Shown: piece by piece, positions 1-7,606 of the stretch
Position numbering within the stretch: the stretch's first letter is position 1
Layout of the letters: each line of letters opens with the position of its first letter
Assembly (NCBI RefSeq): GCF_019947135.1
Contig: NZ_JAGSHT010000013.1
Span: 124,001 to 188,000, forward strand
Source of the DNA: Occultella gossypii
Lineage (GTDB): Bacteria > Actinomycetota > Actinomycetes > Actinomycetales > Beutenbergiaceae
Length of the DNA: 64,000 nucleotides
Reading direction: 5' to 3'
Notes under the pieces: model-generated
Seen by the model: the letters and a program-made list of their open reading frames with translations, nothing else
Database searches by the model: none
What the model was told of the DNA's origin: nothing
Position numbers and translations under genes: made by a program

Positions 1-72
1 CGCACCGAGCGCCTGTGGTCCAACGTGCCGCTCGGCCACCAGCAGATGTTCGATCTGGAAGGGACCGCCTGA
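1..72 (+). CDS. 3' end of a phage gene (partial, cut by window start)
   Basis: Frame 1 is open from the first base to a TGA at 70-72. It encodes the last 23 residues, ending in MFDLEGTA. The stop overlaps the ATG of the HNH gene as TGATG, so the two genes are translationally coupled. Too little remains for a family assignment. Its position puts it in the early DNA-metabolism module. Confidence 0.5.
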   Translation, partial: RTERLWSNVPLGHQQMFDLEGTA

Positions 73-458
73 TGGCCCGCGACTTCACTCTCAAGCCATA
101 TCCGCCGTTCGACGGGTCGGTGCCGCTGGACGTCTACCGAGCTCGCATGGCGCGGGACTACGGCCTCCAACGTGCCGAGTTCCTACGTCAGGGCCGCATG
201 GGGCAGGCGCGGGACGAGAACGGGAAGCTCCTCTACCTCATCACCGACCGCGGCGAGTGCCGCAGGACCCGCGATATCCCGAAGCGAACAAGGGCGGCCG
301 TCCTCGCCCGCGACGGCCATGCGTGCGTCAACTGCGGCGCCACGCGATCGCTCGAGCTCGACCACATCGTTCGGTACATCGATGGCGGCAGCGACGAGCC
401 CGACAACCTCCGCACGCTGTGCCAGCCCTGTCACGCGAAGCGAGGTGGCCGACCATGA
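72..458 (+). CDS. HNH endonuclease (phage, small)
   Basis: A 128-residue protein with a C-terminal HNH fold: a CVNC zinc pair near residues 85-88, an LELDHIV catalytic segment, an Asn in the DNLRTLC segment and a second CQPC zinc pair. It probably nicks or cuts double-stranded DNA. In phages such free-standing HNH proteins often assist packaging or act as homing-type nucleases. I chose ATG 72 over an upstream in-frame GTG at 15 because it overlaps the previous stop and matches the coupled layout. The next gene overlaps its stop by ATGA. Confidence 0.85.
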   Translation: MARDFTLKPYPPFDGSVPLDVYRARMARDYGLQRAEFLRQGRMGQARDENGKLLYLITDRGECRRTRDIPKRTRAAVLARDGHACVNCGATRSLELDHIVRYIDGGSDEPDNLRTLCQPCHAKRGGRP

Positions 459-979
459 CGTGGTTCAAGGTGGACGACACTCTCGCATTCCACGCCAAGG
501 TCATCTCCGCCGGGAACGCAGCCATGGGCCTCTGGGTCCGCGCCGGCTCGTGGTCCGCACAGCAGCTCACGGACGGGCATGTCCCCGCCCACATGATCCC
601 CGCGCTCGGCAACCGCGCCCAGGCGAACGCACTGGTTCGCACCGGGCTCTGGGTCGACGACGACGAGGACGGCTACCGGTTCCACCAGTGGGCCGAAGAG
701 GGCCGCCAGCCGTCCCGCGAAGAGGTCGAGACGAAGCGCCGCGAGTGGCGCGAGAAGAAGCAGCGGCAGCGCCGCGGCCCCTCGGGACAGTACGAGACGT
801 CCCCAGGGGAGTCCCCCGGGGACACTCGCGAGACTCCCTCGGGGAGTCCCGCCGTCCCGTCCCGTCCCGTCCCGACCCGACCCATAGATGGGGTTCTTTC
901 CGTAGGTGGATCCGGGCAACCAAGTCCAAATCGTCACTTACGTATCGCGCAAGACGAGACCGGATTGGACTTGGACTGA
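455..979 (+). CDS. Phage replication-module protein (replisome-organizer-like N-terminus)
   Basis: A 174-residue protein. The N-terminal ~85 residues (MTWFKVDDTLAFHAK... through FHQWAEEG) have the look of the conserved domain that opens many actinophage replication-initiator or helix-turn-helix proteins. A charged Arg/Lys-rich helix (about 90-110) and a Ser/Pro-rich tail follow. By position and N-terminal pattern it probably binds DNA in replication initiation, but no catalytic motif is visible and a structural DNA-binding role is equally possible. The start overlaps the HNH stop and its own stop overlaps the next ATG. Confidence 0.55.
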   Translation: MTWFKVDDTLAFHAKVISAGNAAMGLWVRAGSWSAQQLTDGHVPAHMIPALGNRAQANALVRTGLWVDDDEDGYRFHQWAEEGRQPSREEVETKRREWREKKQRQRRGPSGQYETSPGESPGDTRETPSGSPAVPSRPVPTRPIDGVLSVGGSGQPSPNRHLRIAQDETGLDLD

Positions 980-1374
980 TGGCATCGAAAATCGAGATCG
1001 ACCGCCTCGCGCACATGGCCAACGCCCTGCGCCCCGACTGGCCCATCCGGTCCCTCGTCACCTACCTCGCCCGGGAGCACGTCGCCCGCGGCTACCAGGA
1101 CCTCGCCAAGGCCATCGCCCACATCGCCACCGACCCGGCGACGTCCACGCCTGCCCGCCTCGGCGAGTCCGGCCCGTGGTGGCCGACCCTTGGGACCACG
1201 TCACCTGTCATCGGCCCCGGACGCGCCCGCTGCGACCAGTACGGCCACGAGCACTACCCCGCACACAACTGCCCCGGCTGCAGGACCGACGCGCTCACCG
1301 GAGTTCGACTGCCGGCACCGCTGCCCGAGGACTACACCGACGCTAAGACCGCAGCCGCAGAAGGAGACCGATGA
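979..1374 (+). CDS. Phage early protein, unknown, C-terminal Cys/His cluster
   Basis: 131 residues, not recognised. The N-terminal half is helical. A Cys/His group (C-x-QYGHEHYPAHNCPGC) lies around residues 88-104 and could bind one zinc ion. It is coupled on both sides (ATG 979 in TGATG; stop overlapping ATG 1371). Its position between a replication-like protein and a Holliday junction resolvase suggests a DNA-replication accessory role, but this is only context. Confidence 0.5.
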   Translation: MASKIEIDRLAHMANALRPDWPIRSLVTYLAREHVARGYQDLAKAIAHIATDPATSTPARLGESGPWWPTLGTTSPVIGPGRARCDQYGHEHYPAHNCPGCRTDALTGVRLPAPLPEDYTDAKTAAAEGDR

Positions 1375-1832
1375 CCACCTTGACCCTCGCCATCCCCGCC
1401 CCATGGTGGCTCTCGTCGAACCAGCGCATCCACCGCATGCAGGTCGCGGGACGCACCAAGATCATCCGGGCAGCAGCCGCACGAGCCGCACGCACGATCG
1501 GCCGCACGTTCGAGCAGGTCCACGTGTGCGCGTTCATCCAGTACCCCACCGCGGCGAAGGCTGACCCGCCGAACGCATGGCCCACCGTCAAGGCCATGCT
1601 CGACGGACTCACCGACGCCGGGATCTGGGAGGACGACGACAGCAAGCACGTCATCGCCACCGAGTTCCGACGCGAGGTCGGGAAGTCGCCACGAGGGGAG
1701 TACCGGGTGCGGTTGGTGCTCACGGATCAGGACGTGCCATTCGCTGCACAGAACACCATCCTGCGCGACCTGCTGGTCCACCGCGGGATGCCAGACGCCC
1801 AGATCGACCTATGCCTCGGTGGTGCGTCATGA
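1371..1832 (+). CDS. RusA-family Holliday junction resolvase
   Basis: 153 residues. RusA proteins are small dimeric endonucleases that resolve four-way junctions in phage recombination and replication. The family signature is visible in the middle: a DPPN segment, a Lys in VKAMLDGL, then GIWEDDDSKHV, giving the acidic metal-binding residues and the conserved Lys. The N-terminal NQRIHRMQ segment is also typical. Length is slightly above the 110-150 usual, with a C-terminal extension of about 40 residues after the core. It is coupled to its neighbours by 4-bp overlaps. Confidence 0.85.
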   Translation: MTTLTLAIPAPWWLSSNQRIHRMQVAGRTKIIRAAAARAARTIGRTFEQVHVCAFIQYPTAAKADPPNAWPTVKAMLDGLTDAGIWEDDDSKHVIATEFRREVGKSPRGEYRVRLVLTDQDVPFAAQNTILRDLLVHRGMPDAQIDLCLGGAS

Positions 1833-2038
1833 GGATCCTCATCCGGGCACGTGGCTGGACTCTCGACCTCGACGTCGACCGCACCCCGAAGCCCAAGCCT
1901 GCCGACCCGACCGTGGGCACGCATCCGACGGGCGGGCTGACCGCATCCGTTGGGCACGGTGCGGCACCACGCACCAACGCCCGTAACCCGTTCCCGCGTG
2001 CTGCCGGGTTCGGGTCCGACCTTGAGGAGAAGCGATGA
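1829..2038 (+). CDS. Small phage protein, unknown
   Basis: 69 residues starting MRILIRARGWTLDLDVD, then a long Pro/Thr/Arg-rich stretch with no predicted fold. ATG 1829 overlaps the rusA stop (ATGA) and its own TGA overlaps the next ATG, so it sits within the translational relay. A purine-rich GAGGAGAAG precedes the next start. No family is recognised. Confidence 0.5.
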   Translation: MRILIRARGWTLDLDVDRTPKPKPADPTVGTHPTGGLTASVGHGAAPRTNARNPFPRAAGFGSDLEEKR

Positions 2039-2148
2039 CCGAGACCGACCCGTACTGGTGCGAGGCGTGCCAGGAGTATCACGTGGTGCCGTCCATCGCG
2101 CGAGGCCACGAGCAGTCCGCACATGCCGACCAGGAGGACCCGTCATGA
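2035..2148 (+). CDS. 37-residue phage protein with a CxxC pair
   Basis: A very short gene, but both ends are locked into 4-bp overlaps with real genes and it has a GAGGAGAAG ribosome-binding site, so it is likely translated. It contains YWCEACQEYH, a CxxC followed by His, resembling half of a zinc knuckle. Function unknown. Confidence 0.55.
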   Translation: MTETDPYWCEACQEYHVVPSIARGHEQSAHADQEDPS

Positions 2149-2468
2149 CCACGGCCGAACTGATCCCCGTGATCGTCCAGATCGTCGTACTCAACGCGAT
2201 CTGGATCACCTGCGTCGTCATCTTCGCCACCGACCGCATCAAGGCCAGGAAGGAGCCCGCGAAGCCCGCCCCGAACCCCGCGGCCGGGTGGTGCGTGGCT
2301 TGCTCGCGCATCGTGCGCCGCTGGGAGCGCTGCGCGTGCGGGGAGATGTTCGCCTACAACGGCAGGTGCGTGTTCGACAACGTGAGCGTGCCCTACGTGA
2401 GCAGGCTCACCGCCGAGCAACTCGCCCACATGCCTGACGACGCCGACCGACCAGAGGAGCCAGCGTGA
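2145..2468 (+). CDS. Membrane-anchored small zinc-ribbon phage protein
   Basis: 107 residues. One hydrophobic segment at about 6-28 (IPVIVQIVVLNAIWITCVVIFA) is followed by a basic linker and then CVACSRIVRRWERCACGEMF, two Cys pairs typical of a zinc ribbon, near residues 49-68. The protein would be membrane-tethered with a cytoplasmic zinc ribbon if the N-terminus is outside. Role unknown. Coupled to both neighbours by ATGA. Confidence 0.55.
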   Translation: MTTAELIPVIVQIVVLNAIWITCVVIFATDRIKARKEPAKPAPNPAAGWCVACSRIVRRWERCACGEMFAYNGRCVFDNVSVPYVSRLTAEQLAHMPDDADRPEEPA

Positions 2469-3496
2469 GCGAGCCACGGCACCAGCACTGGTGGACCCAA
2501 GGCCCGACGGGCGAGTGGGTGTGCACCGACTGCGGCGAGACCTGCGCGACCTGCGGCACCTGCGGCCGGGCGACGGGTGGTGCGCTCCTGCTGTGCGACC
2601 CGTGCCACGCCCGCGAGCGCCAGGTACTCGCCGACATTGAGCACGCGATCGGGCTCTACCTGCCATCGCCCGGACGCAGCCCGTACTCGTCCGCACGGAT
2701 GGACGCCATGCGCGTCGCGGGGTCCAAGGCGGCCAGGGTGACCGACCCGGAGGACAGCATCGACTCGACCCTGTTCGGATGGGTGGCGCTCTGGACCGAG
2801 GCGAGTGGCGATGCCCAGAACCTCGGAGCACTGGAGTACCTCGCCGGCCATCTGCTCTGGGCCGCGCACAACCCCGATGCGTCACGGTGGGAGGCCTACC
2901 GCAAGTCGATCCGTGCCCAGCGTGGAGCGGCTCGCCGTGTCGCCCAGATCGCACCGCAGCCTCAGCCGGCGCCGTGCATCCACTGCGGCGGCAAGGTCGT
3001 GCAGGACTGGGCCGACCATGACTGGAACCCACTCAAGACGGGGCTGTCCGACGTCCACCGCTGCACGGGCTGCGGCACCACGTGGGGCGATCACGCGCAC
3101 TGGCGATTCGCCCAGCGGCACACGATCTTCGCACTGCCGACCGACGACCCGGATCGGCTCGTCACCCTGGCCGACGCACGGACGATCTTCCCCGACGTGC
3201 CCGCCGGGACGTGGCGCACGTGGATCAAGCGCAGCCGTGACGAGCACGCCCGCACCGTTGCCGAGTGCGACGCGTGGGACGACCGATGGACTGCCTACGA
3301 GGACGCGGGCTACCTCGGACCGATACCCGAGGCGCCCGAGATCGTGGAGGCGGTGTGCTCGCGCGGTGAGACCGACCAGAAGGTGAAGCTCTACCGGCTC
3401 GGGGATCTCGACGCGCTGGCGATGCGACGGGTCAGCGAGACACGCCGTGGTCGACCCGCGAGCGCTATGCAACTCACGGGAAGCACCGTCTGCTAG
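2465..3496 (+). CDS. Large Cys-rich phage protein with repeated zinc motifs
   Basis: 343 residues. The N-terminal 50 residues carry a dense Cys array (CTDCGETCATCGTCG ... CDPC), and a second set lies mid-protein (CIHCGG ... CTGCGTTWGDH), so at least two zinc sites are likely. A helical central region lies between them. A C-terminal helix-turn-helix-like part (TLADARTIFPDVPAGTWRTW) resembles the modules with which phage proteins contact DNA. It is the last gene of the early operon, just before the junction hairpin. A regulatory or DNA-binding role is plausible; no enzyme motif is seen. Confidence 0.55.
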   Translation: MSEPRHQHWWTQGPTGEWVCTDCGETCATCGTCGRATGGALLLCDPCHARERQVLADIEHAIGLYLPSPGRSPYSSARMDAMRVAGSKAARVTDPEDSIDSTLFGWVALWTEASGDAQNLGALEYLAGHLLWAAHNPDASRWEAYRKSIRAQRGAARRVAQIAPQPQPAPCIHCGGKVVQDWADHDWNPLKTGLSDVHRCTGCGTTWGDHAHWRFAQRHTIFALPTDDPDRLVTLADARTIFPDVPAGTWRTWIKRSRDEHARTVAECDAWDDRWTAYEDAGYLGPIPEAPEIVEAVCSRGETDQKVKLYRLGDLDALAMRRVSETRRGRPASAMQLTGSTVC

Positions 3497-3499
3497 CAT
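3491..3499 (+). promoter_or_regulatory. Candidate extended -10 promoter at the early/late junction
   Basis: TGCTAGCAT fits an extended -10 element (TGn plus TAGCAT) and overlaps the end of the preceding gene. No good -35 hexamer is seen about 17 bases upstream, as expected for extended -10 promoters. Transcription would begin near 3506 and enter a leader with two hairpins before the terminase gene. Confidence 0.35.
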
Positions 3500-3534
3500 C
3501 GGGAATTGAAACGCCAGCCTGTAGTTGGCGACCC

Positions 3535-3572
3535 AGAAGGCCTCCGAATCCATCACGGATCGGAGGCCTTCT
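3535..3572 (+). terminator. Strong hairpin between early and late genes
   Basis: A perfect 13-bp stem (3535-3547 with 3560-3572) around a 12-nt loop, followed by CTCCCGTTCCCC with no real U-tract. A smaller hairpin (CGCCA 3512-3516 with TGGCG 3526-3530) precedes it. Region 3497-3688 carries no gene. The large hairpin probably ends the early operon or acts as a leader terminator for the structural operon. Confidence 0.6.
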
Positions 3573-3688
3573 CCCGTTCCCCCGACGTTGCCGCAGCGGA
3601 CCCACGGTCTAGTACCTCGGGTGAAGCGTGGCGAGCCCTGCCTGCGTCGGGTCCAACCCAGCCCAAGCCGAACGGGTGGTGGTGATAC

Positions 3689-5533
3689 GTGGCCGCCCGC
3701 ACCACCTCGATGCACAACCGCATGTACGGCTCGCAGCACCAAAAGCTGCGGGCATGGTGGGACGAGCAGATCCAGGCAGCGGCACGACCTCAGTGCTACC
3801 GGTGCGCCGAGCCCATCGGACCCGGCAAGGCGTGGCAGCTCGACCACATGGACGACGGACCGCGAGCGTGGGTTCCGATCGACCAAGACCGTTGGCCGAG
3901 TCACAAGGCATGCAACCTCGGAGCAGGTGCGGCCAAGGGCAACGCGCGACGGGGGGCCACAATTTTTGGTAGCGACCATGCGCCTGACCCCGCTCTGCAA
4001 ATTTCCTCTCTCTCCGAGCCGGCCGAACCCTCTCCCGTGGACCCCCGCCTAGCCTGGACCCCCTCTGACCTGCGGTTTTACCCATGGTTGGCCGATCTCG
4101 CGGACGTGCCGGAGGATGCCAGCGCTCCTCTGATGATGTCGCCGGTTCCTGACGATGCGGTGTGTTCCTACGCGTGGGACGGGTGCACTCACGCACCGGC
4201 CGGCGGGACTGGGATCGCGTGGATCGAGCAGACGCAGAAGATCACTCTCCGCTGGTGGCAGCGACTGTCGGTCACCCGCCAGCTGGAGCACCGAGCAGAC
4301 CTCTCCCTGTGCTTCCGCGAGAAGGACGAGAGCGCGCCGCGCCGGTCGGGTAAGTCGATCGGCATGAAGGGCCAGGCGCTCTGGCGCTTGCAGTTCGGTG
4401 AGGTGCTGTTCGGCGAGGTTCAGACCATCATCCACACCGGTTCGGACATGGCGATCTGCCGTGAGATCCAGCGGCAGGCGTGGCGCTGGTCGGAGTCGGT
4501 GCAGTGGGTGGTGACTCGCGGCAACGGCAAGGAAGCGATCGAGACGCCCGCGGGTGACCGGTGGCTGGTCCGGGCTCAGGATGCCGTCTACGGCTACGAC
4601 GTGTGCCTGGGCATGGTCGATGAGGTGTGGAACGTCAAGCCGGACACGGTCTCTGAGGGCTTGGAGCCGGCGACGCTCGAGCGGCAGTCTCCGCAACTGG
4701 TCCTGACGTCGACCGCGCACCGTCGGGCCACGTCGCTGATGCGGTCGAAGCTGGTGGCGGCCATGTCGCTGGCGGACCCAGGGACGCTGCTGCTGCTGTG
4801 GGGCGCTCCGATGGGCTCGGACCCGTCGGACCCTGCCGTGTGGCGGGCCGCATCGCCGTACTGGTCCGAGGATCGCGCGCAGTACATCGCGGCGAAGTAC
4901 GCGAAGGCGGCGTCCGGCCAGGACGATCCTGAGTTCGACGACCCGGACCCGATGAAGGGGTTCGAGGCGCAGTACCTGAACATCTGGCGGGTCAAGGAGC
5001 CGAGGCAGGTTGGCCGGCCCGTGGTCGACTCGGAGGCGTGGGGCCGCATCATCGGCACCATCCCGGAGCGCGTGCCCGATGCGGTGGCGATGGAGTCGTG
5101 GTTCGACGAGGGCGTGTCGGTCGCGCGGGCGTGGGTGCAGGCGGATGGCCCGGTGATCGTGGCCGTGGTCGACTGCCCCGACATGCCGACCGCCGTCGAG
5201 ACGGCCGCGTCCTACGGCTCCGACACCATCCGGGCGGGCGCATCGCTCGCCGAGCATGCCGCCTGGGAGTCGCAGGGCATCGAGCCCGAGAAGGCGACTG
5301 GCGGGGTCCGCGCGAACGTCGCCGAGCTCGCTGCGGCACTCAAGGAGCACCGGTTCGTGCATGCCCGCTCAGGCGTGCTCACAGAGCAGGTTCTGGCGCT
5401 CCGGGTGGCTGAGGGCGTGGACGGTCCCCGCGTGGTCTCCAAGGGCCGTGCTGACGCCGTGAAGGCCGCTGTCTGGGCTGTGACGGCGGCGCTCGAGGTC
5501 GGCACCTACAACGTGATGGATTCGATTCTGTGA
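3689..5533 (+). CDS. HNH nuclease-large terminase fusion
   Basis: 614 residues. Residues 1-90 form an HNH domain: CYRC at 36-39, LDH at 51-53, HKAC at 72-75. A Pro-rich linker (about 95-150) leads to a large-terminase motor: WIEQTQKITLRWWQ, a Walker A-like SAPRRSGKS at 215-223, a Walker B GMVDE ending at 311-312, and an LTSTAH coupling motif. The C-terminal part fits an RNase H-like nuclease (WFDEG, VVDCP). The terminase packages DNA into the procapsid and cuts it; HNH partners of terminases are known as separate adjacent genes. The GTG start at 3689 has GGTGGTGAT upstream; ATG 3710 is an alternative. The reading frame is uninterrupted between the domains. Confidence 0.85.
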   Translation: MAARTTSMHNRMYGSQHQKLRAWWDEQIQAAARPQCYRCAEPIGPGKAWQLDHMDDGPRAWVPIDQDRWPSHKACNLGAGAAKGNARRGATIFGSDHAPDPALQISSLSEPAEPSPVDPRLAWTPSDLRFYPWLADLADVPEDASAPLMMSPVPDDAVCSYAWDGCTHAPAGGTGIAWIEQTQKITLRWWQRLSVTRQLEHRADLSLCFREKDESAPRRSGKSIGMKGQALWRLQFGEVLFGEVQTIIHTGSDMAICREIQRQAWRWSESVQWVVTRGNGKEAIETPAGDRWLVRAQDAVYGYDVCLGMVDEVWNVKPDTVSEGLEPATLERQSPQLVLTSTAHRRATSLMRSKLVAAMSLADPGTLLLLWGAPMGSDPSDPAVWRAASPYWSEDRAQYIAAKYAKAASGQDDPEFDDPDPMKGFEAQYLNIWRVKEPRQVGRPVVDSEAWGRIIGTIPERVPDAVAMESWFDEGVSVARAWVQADGPVIVAVVDCPDMPTAVETAASYGSDTIRAGASLAEHAAWESQGIEPEKATGGVRANVAELAAALKEHRFVHARSGVLTEQVLALRVAEGVDGPRVVSKGRADAVKAAVWAVTAALEVGTYNVMDSIL

Positions 5534-5543
5534 GGGAGGCGCC

Positions 5544-5681
5544 ATGAAGGCTCTACGCGCAGTGGCGCTCGACCTGTTCGGGATCGCCTGCCTGGTGGCG
5601 TTCGCCGCGATCGTGTGGTGGCCGTCCTCGCTGCTCGTGCTGGCAGCTGCGTCCCTGTGGATCTCCTGGAGGCGCTCGTGA
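5544..5681 (+). CDS. 45-residue membrane protein between terminase and portal
   Basis: ATG 5544 lies 8 bases after GAGGGAGG. The product is almost entirely two hydrophobic stretches (about 7-25 and 27-41) ending in SWRRS. The stop overlaps the GTG of the portal gene, which supports real translation. It is too short for a family call; it could be an inner-membrane helper or simply a coupling ORF. Confidence 0.55.
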   Translation: MKALRAVALDLFGIACLVAFAAIVWWPSSLLVLAAASLWISWRRS

Positions 5682-6835
5682 GTCTGCTGTTCGGTGAGCG
5701 TCGCGCGATGACGTCGTGGATGGATGAGGGCACGGTGACCGCTTCGGGCCGCCGCATCTCGCCGGACACGGCCAAGTACCTCGCGCCCGTGTTCGCGTCC
5801 TGGCGTCACATCTACGACTACATCTCGACGCTGCCCGTGGTGGCGTACCGGATGAACGAGGACGGCACTCGGGCACGCATGAACTCGATGCCGCCGCTGC
5901 TGGCCGCCCCGGAGAAGGGCACGGGGCCGGCACTGACCGGCTACGGCATCGGTCAGTGGTTCGGTCAGGCGGCACTGTCGCTGGCGGCCTACGGGAACGC
6001 CGTGGGGATCGTCCGCGACACCGACAAGTACGCGACCATGAAGCCGACCGACGTCCGGTGGTTGCGGCGCTCGGACTGGGGCTTCGACGAGAATGAGCGC
6101 GTCTGGCGCGTCCACGGCAAGGTGACGCCGTCCGAGCTGATCGTGCACATTCCGTGGATCCCGATGCCGGGCTACGTGCTGGGACTGTCCCCGATCGACC
6201 ACTTCGCGACGATGGTCGCGGCCGGTCTGTCGGCGCAGGAGTACGCGGACGTCAAGCGCGGTGGTGGTATCCCCCCGGCGATCTTGAAGAACACGAAGCG
6301 GACCCTGGACCCGAAGCCTGCCGAGGCGGTCCGTGACCGTGCGGTGACGGCGTTCGCGTCGGGTAAGCCGTTCGTCTCGGGCAACGACTGGGACCTGTCC
6401 ATCGTCAGCATCCCGCCGGCTCAGGCGCAGTTCATCCAGACGCTCAAGATGACGGCGACGGGCATCGCGTCGATCTACGGCCTGGACCCGCGCGAGGTTG
6501 GTGGCGAGGCGGGCGAGTCGCTGACGTACTCGACGGACGAGTCGCGGGCGCTGAACCGGGCGAACAACATGCGCCCGTACATCGAGCGGCTCGAGCAGGC
6601 CGTTGGTCGCCTGCTGCCCAACGCGCAGTCCGTGAACCTCGACACCGACGCCACGATCCGGACGGACATCAACACCCGGACCAGCGTCATGGTCCAGGAG
6701 ATCAACGCGGGCGTCGCGAGCCGCAACGAGTGGCGAGCCCGAACCGACCGTCCGCCCATTCCGGGTGGCGATGTCTTCAACGTGCCGCGTCAGTCAGACC
6801 CGGCCGCAACCGAAAGGGAAGGGGCGCCGTCATGA
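5678..6835 (+). CDS. Portal protein (HK97-type)
   Basis: 385 residues from GTG 5678, which overlaps the previous TGA. Portal proteins form the dodecameric ring at the capsid vertex through which DNA is pumped. Family features are GYGIGQWFGQAALSLAAYGNAV in the stem region, the LSPIDHF segment, KMTATGIASIYGLDPREVG, and a C-terminal VASRNEWRARTDRPPIPGGD typical of Phage_portal proteins. A longer in-frame start at 5615 would read through the small membrane ORF and is rejected. It is coupled to the protease by ATGA. Confidence 0.92.
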   Translation: MSLLFGERRAMTSWMDEGTVTASGRRISPDTAKYLAPVFASWRHIYDYISTLPVVAYRMNEDGTRARMNSMPPLLAAPEKGTGPALTGYGIGQWFGQAALSLAAYGNAVGIVRDTDKYATMKPTDVRWLRRSDWGFDENERVWRVHGKVTPSELIVHIPWIPMPGYVLGLSPIDHFATMVAAGLSAQEYADVKRGGGIPPAILKNTKRTLDPKPAEAVRDRAVTAFASGKPFVSGNDWDLSIVSIPPAQAQFIQTLKMTATGIASIYGLDPREVGGEAGESLTYSTDESRALNRANNMRPYIERLEQAVGRLLPNAQSVNLDTDATIRTDINTRTSVMVQEINAGVASRNEWRARTDRPPIPGGDVFNVPRQSDPAATEREGAPS

Positions 6836-7482
6836 CGGACGCTGAGCGACGGTTTGCGTCGCAGTTCAACGAGGGCGCCGACGTTCCTGTCCAGGTGCGC
6901 GCCGCCTCGGTCAAGACCATCGGCGGGTATGCGGCGAAGTTCGACCGCATGAGCCAGAACCTGGGGGGGTTCAAGGAGCGCATCGCCCCCGGGTTCTTCA
7001 ACTACTCGCGCTCGCAGGGCTGGCCGCAGGTGCTGGCCCGCTACAACCACGACGACAACATGCTCCTCGGCACGACGGGCGCGAACACGCTGCGCCTCGA
7101 CGTCGACAGCGTCGGACTCACCTACGAGGTGGACGTGCCCGACGCCCGCGCCGACGTCTACGAGCTCACCCAGCGCGGTGACGTGCGGCAGTCCTCGTTC
7201 GCGTTCTACGCCGACGAGGACGCGTGGGACCAGGACGACACCGGGTTCGCGCGCCGGACGCTCATCTCCGGCCGCCTGTTCGACGTGGCCCCGGTGAACG
7301 TGCCCGCGTACCTCGACACGTCCGTCGGTCTGCGCTCGCTGGCGACGTTCATGCACGCCGACCCCGACGAAGTGAGGGCGCTCGCCGCGGCCGGCGAGGT
7401 GCGCAAGCTCTTCGTCCGCACCGACAGCGCTCCCACCGCCCCGACGTTCGGCGGTCTCATCGGCGGCCTGCCGAACCTCTGA
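6832..7482 (+). CDS. HK97-family prohead maturation protease
   Basis: 216 residues. These serine proteases remove the capsid delta domain and then themselves. Family pattern seen: GYAAKFDRMS near the start, FKERIAPGFF, the catalytic His in RYNHDD, and the serine-bearing VRQSSFAFYAD segment, followed by LFDVAPVNVPAY. Length fits the family (180-240). The start ATG overlaps the portal stop. The capsid protein follows after a 124-bp gap. Confidence 0.92.
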   Translation: MTDAERRFASQFNEGADVPVQVRAASVKTIGGYAAKFDRMSQNLGGFKERIAPGFFNYSRSQGWPQVLARYNHDDNMLLGTTGANTLRLDVDSVGLTYEVDVPDARADVYELTQRGDVRQSSFAFYADEDAWDQDDTGFARRTLISGRLFDVAPVNVPAYLDTSVGLRSLATFMHADPDEVRALAAAGEVRKLFVRTDSAPTAPTFGGLIGGLPNL

Positions 7483-7606
7483 CCCCCGCTCACGCACGGA
7501 GGACAACCTCTGCGCGCCGTGCGGTCAGCAGTACCCCGCTCCATCCCGGGCGACAACTCCTGGGGCTCATCCACCATCACCACCAGCCCCCAGGAAGGGG
7601 ACCATC

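Noticed and set aside
1950-2468. Reading the membrane zinc-ribbon gene from an upstream start
   Set aside because: The upstream part overlaps two other genes and has shadow-like Arg/Pro composition; ATG 2145 overlaps the previous stop as ATGA.
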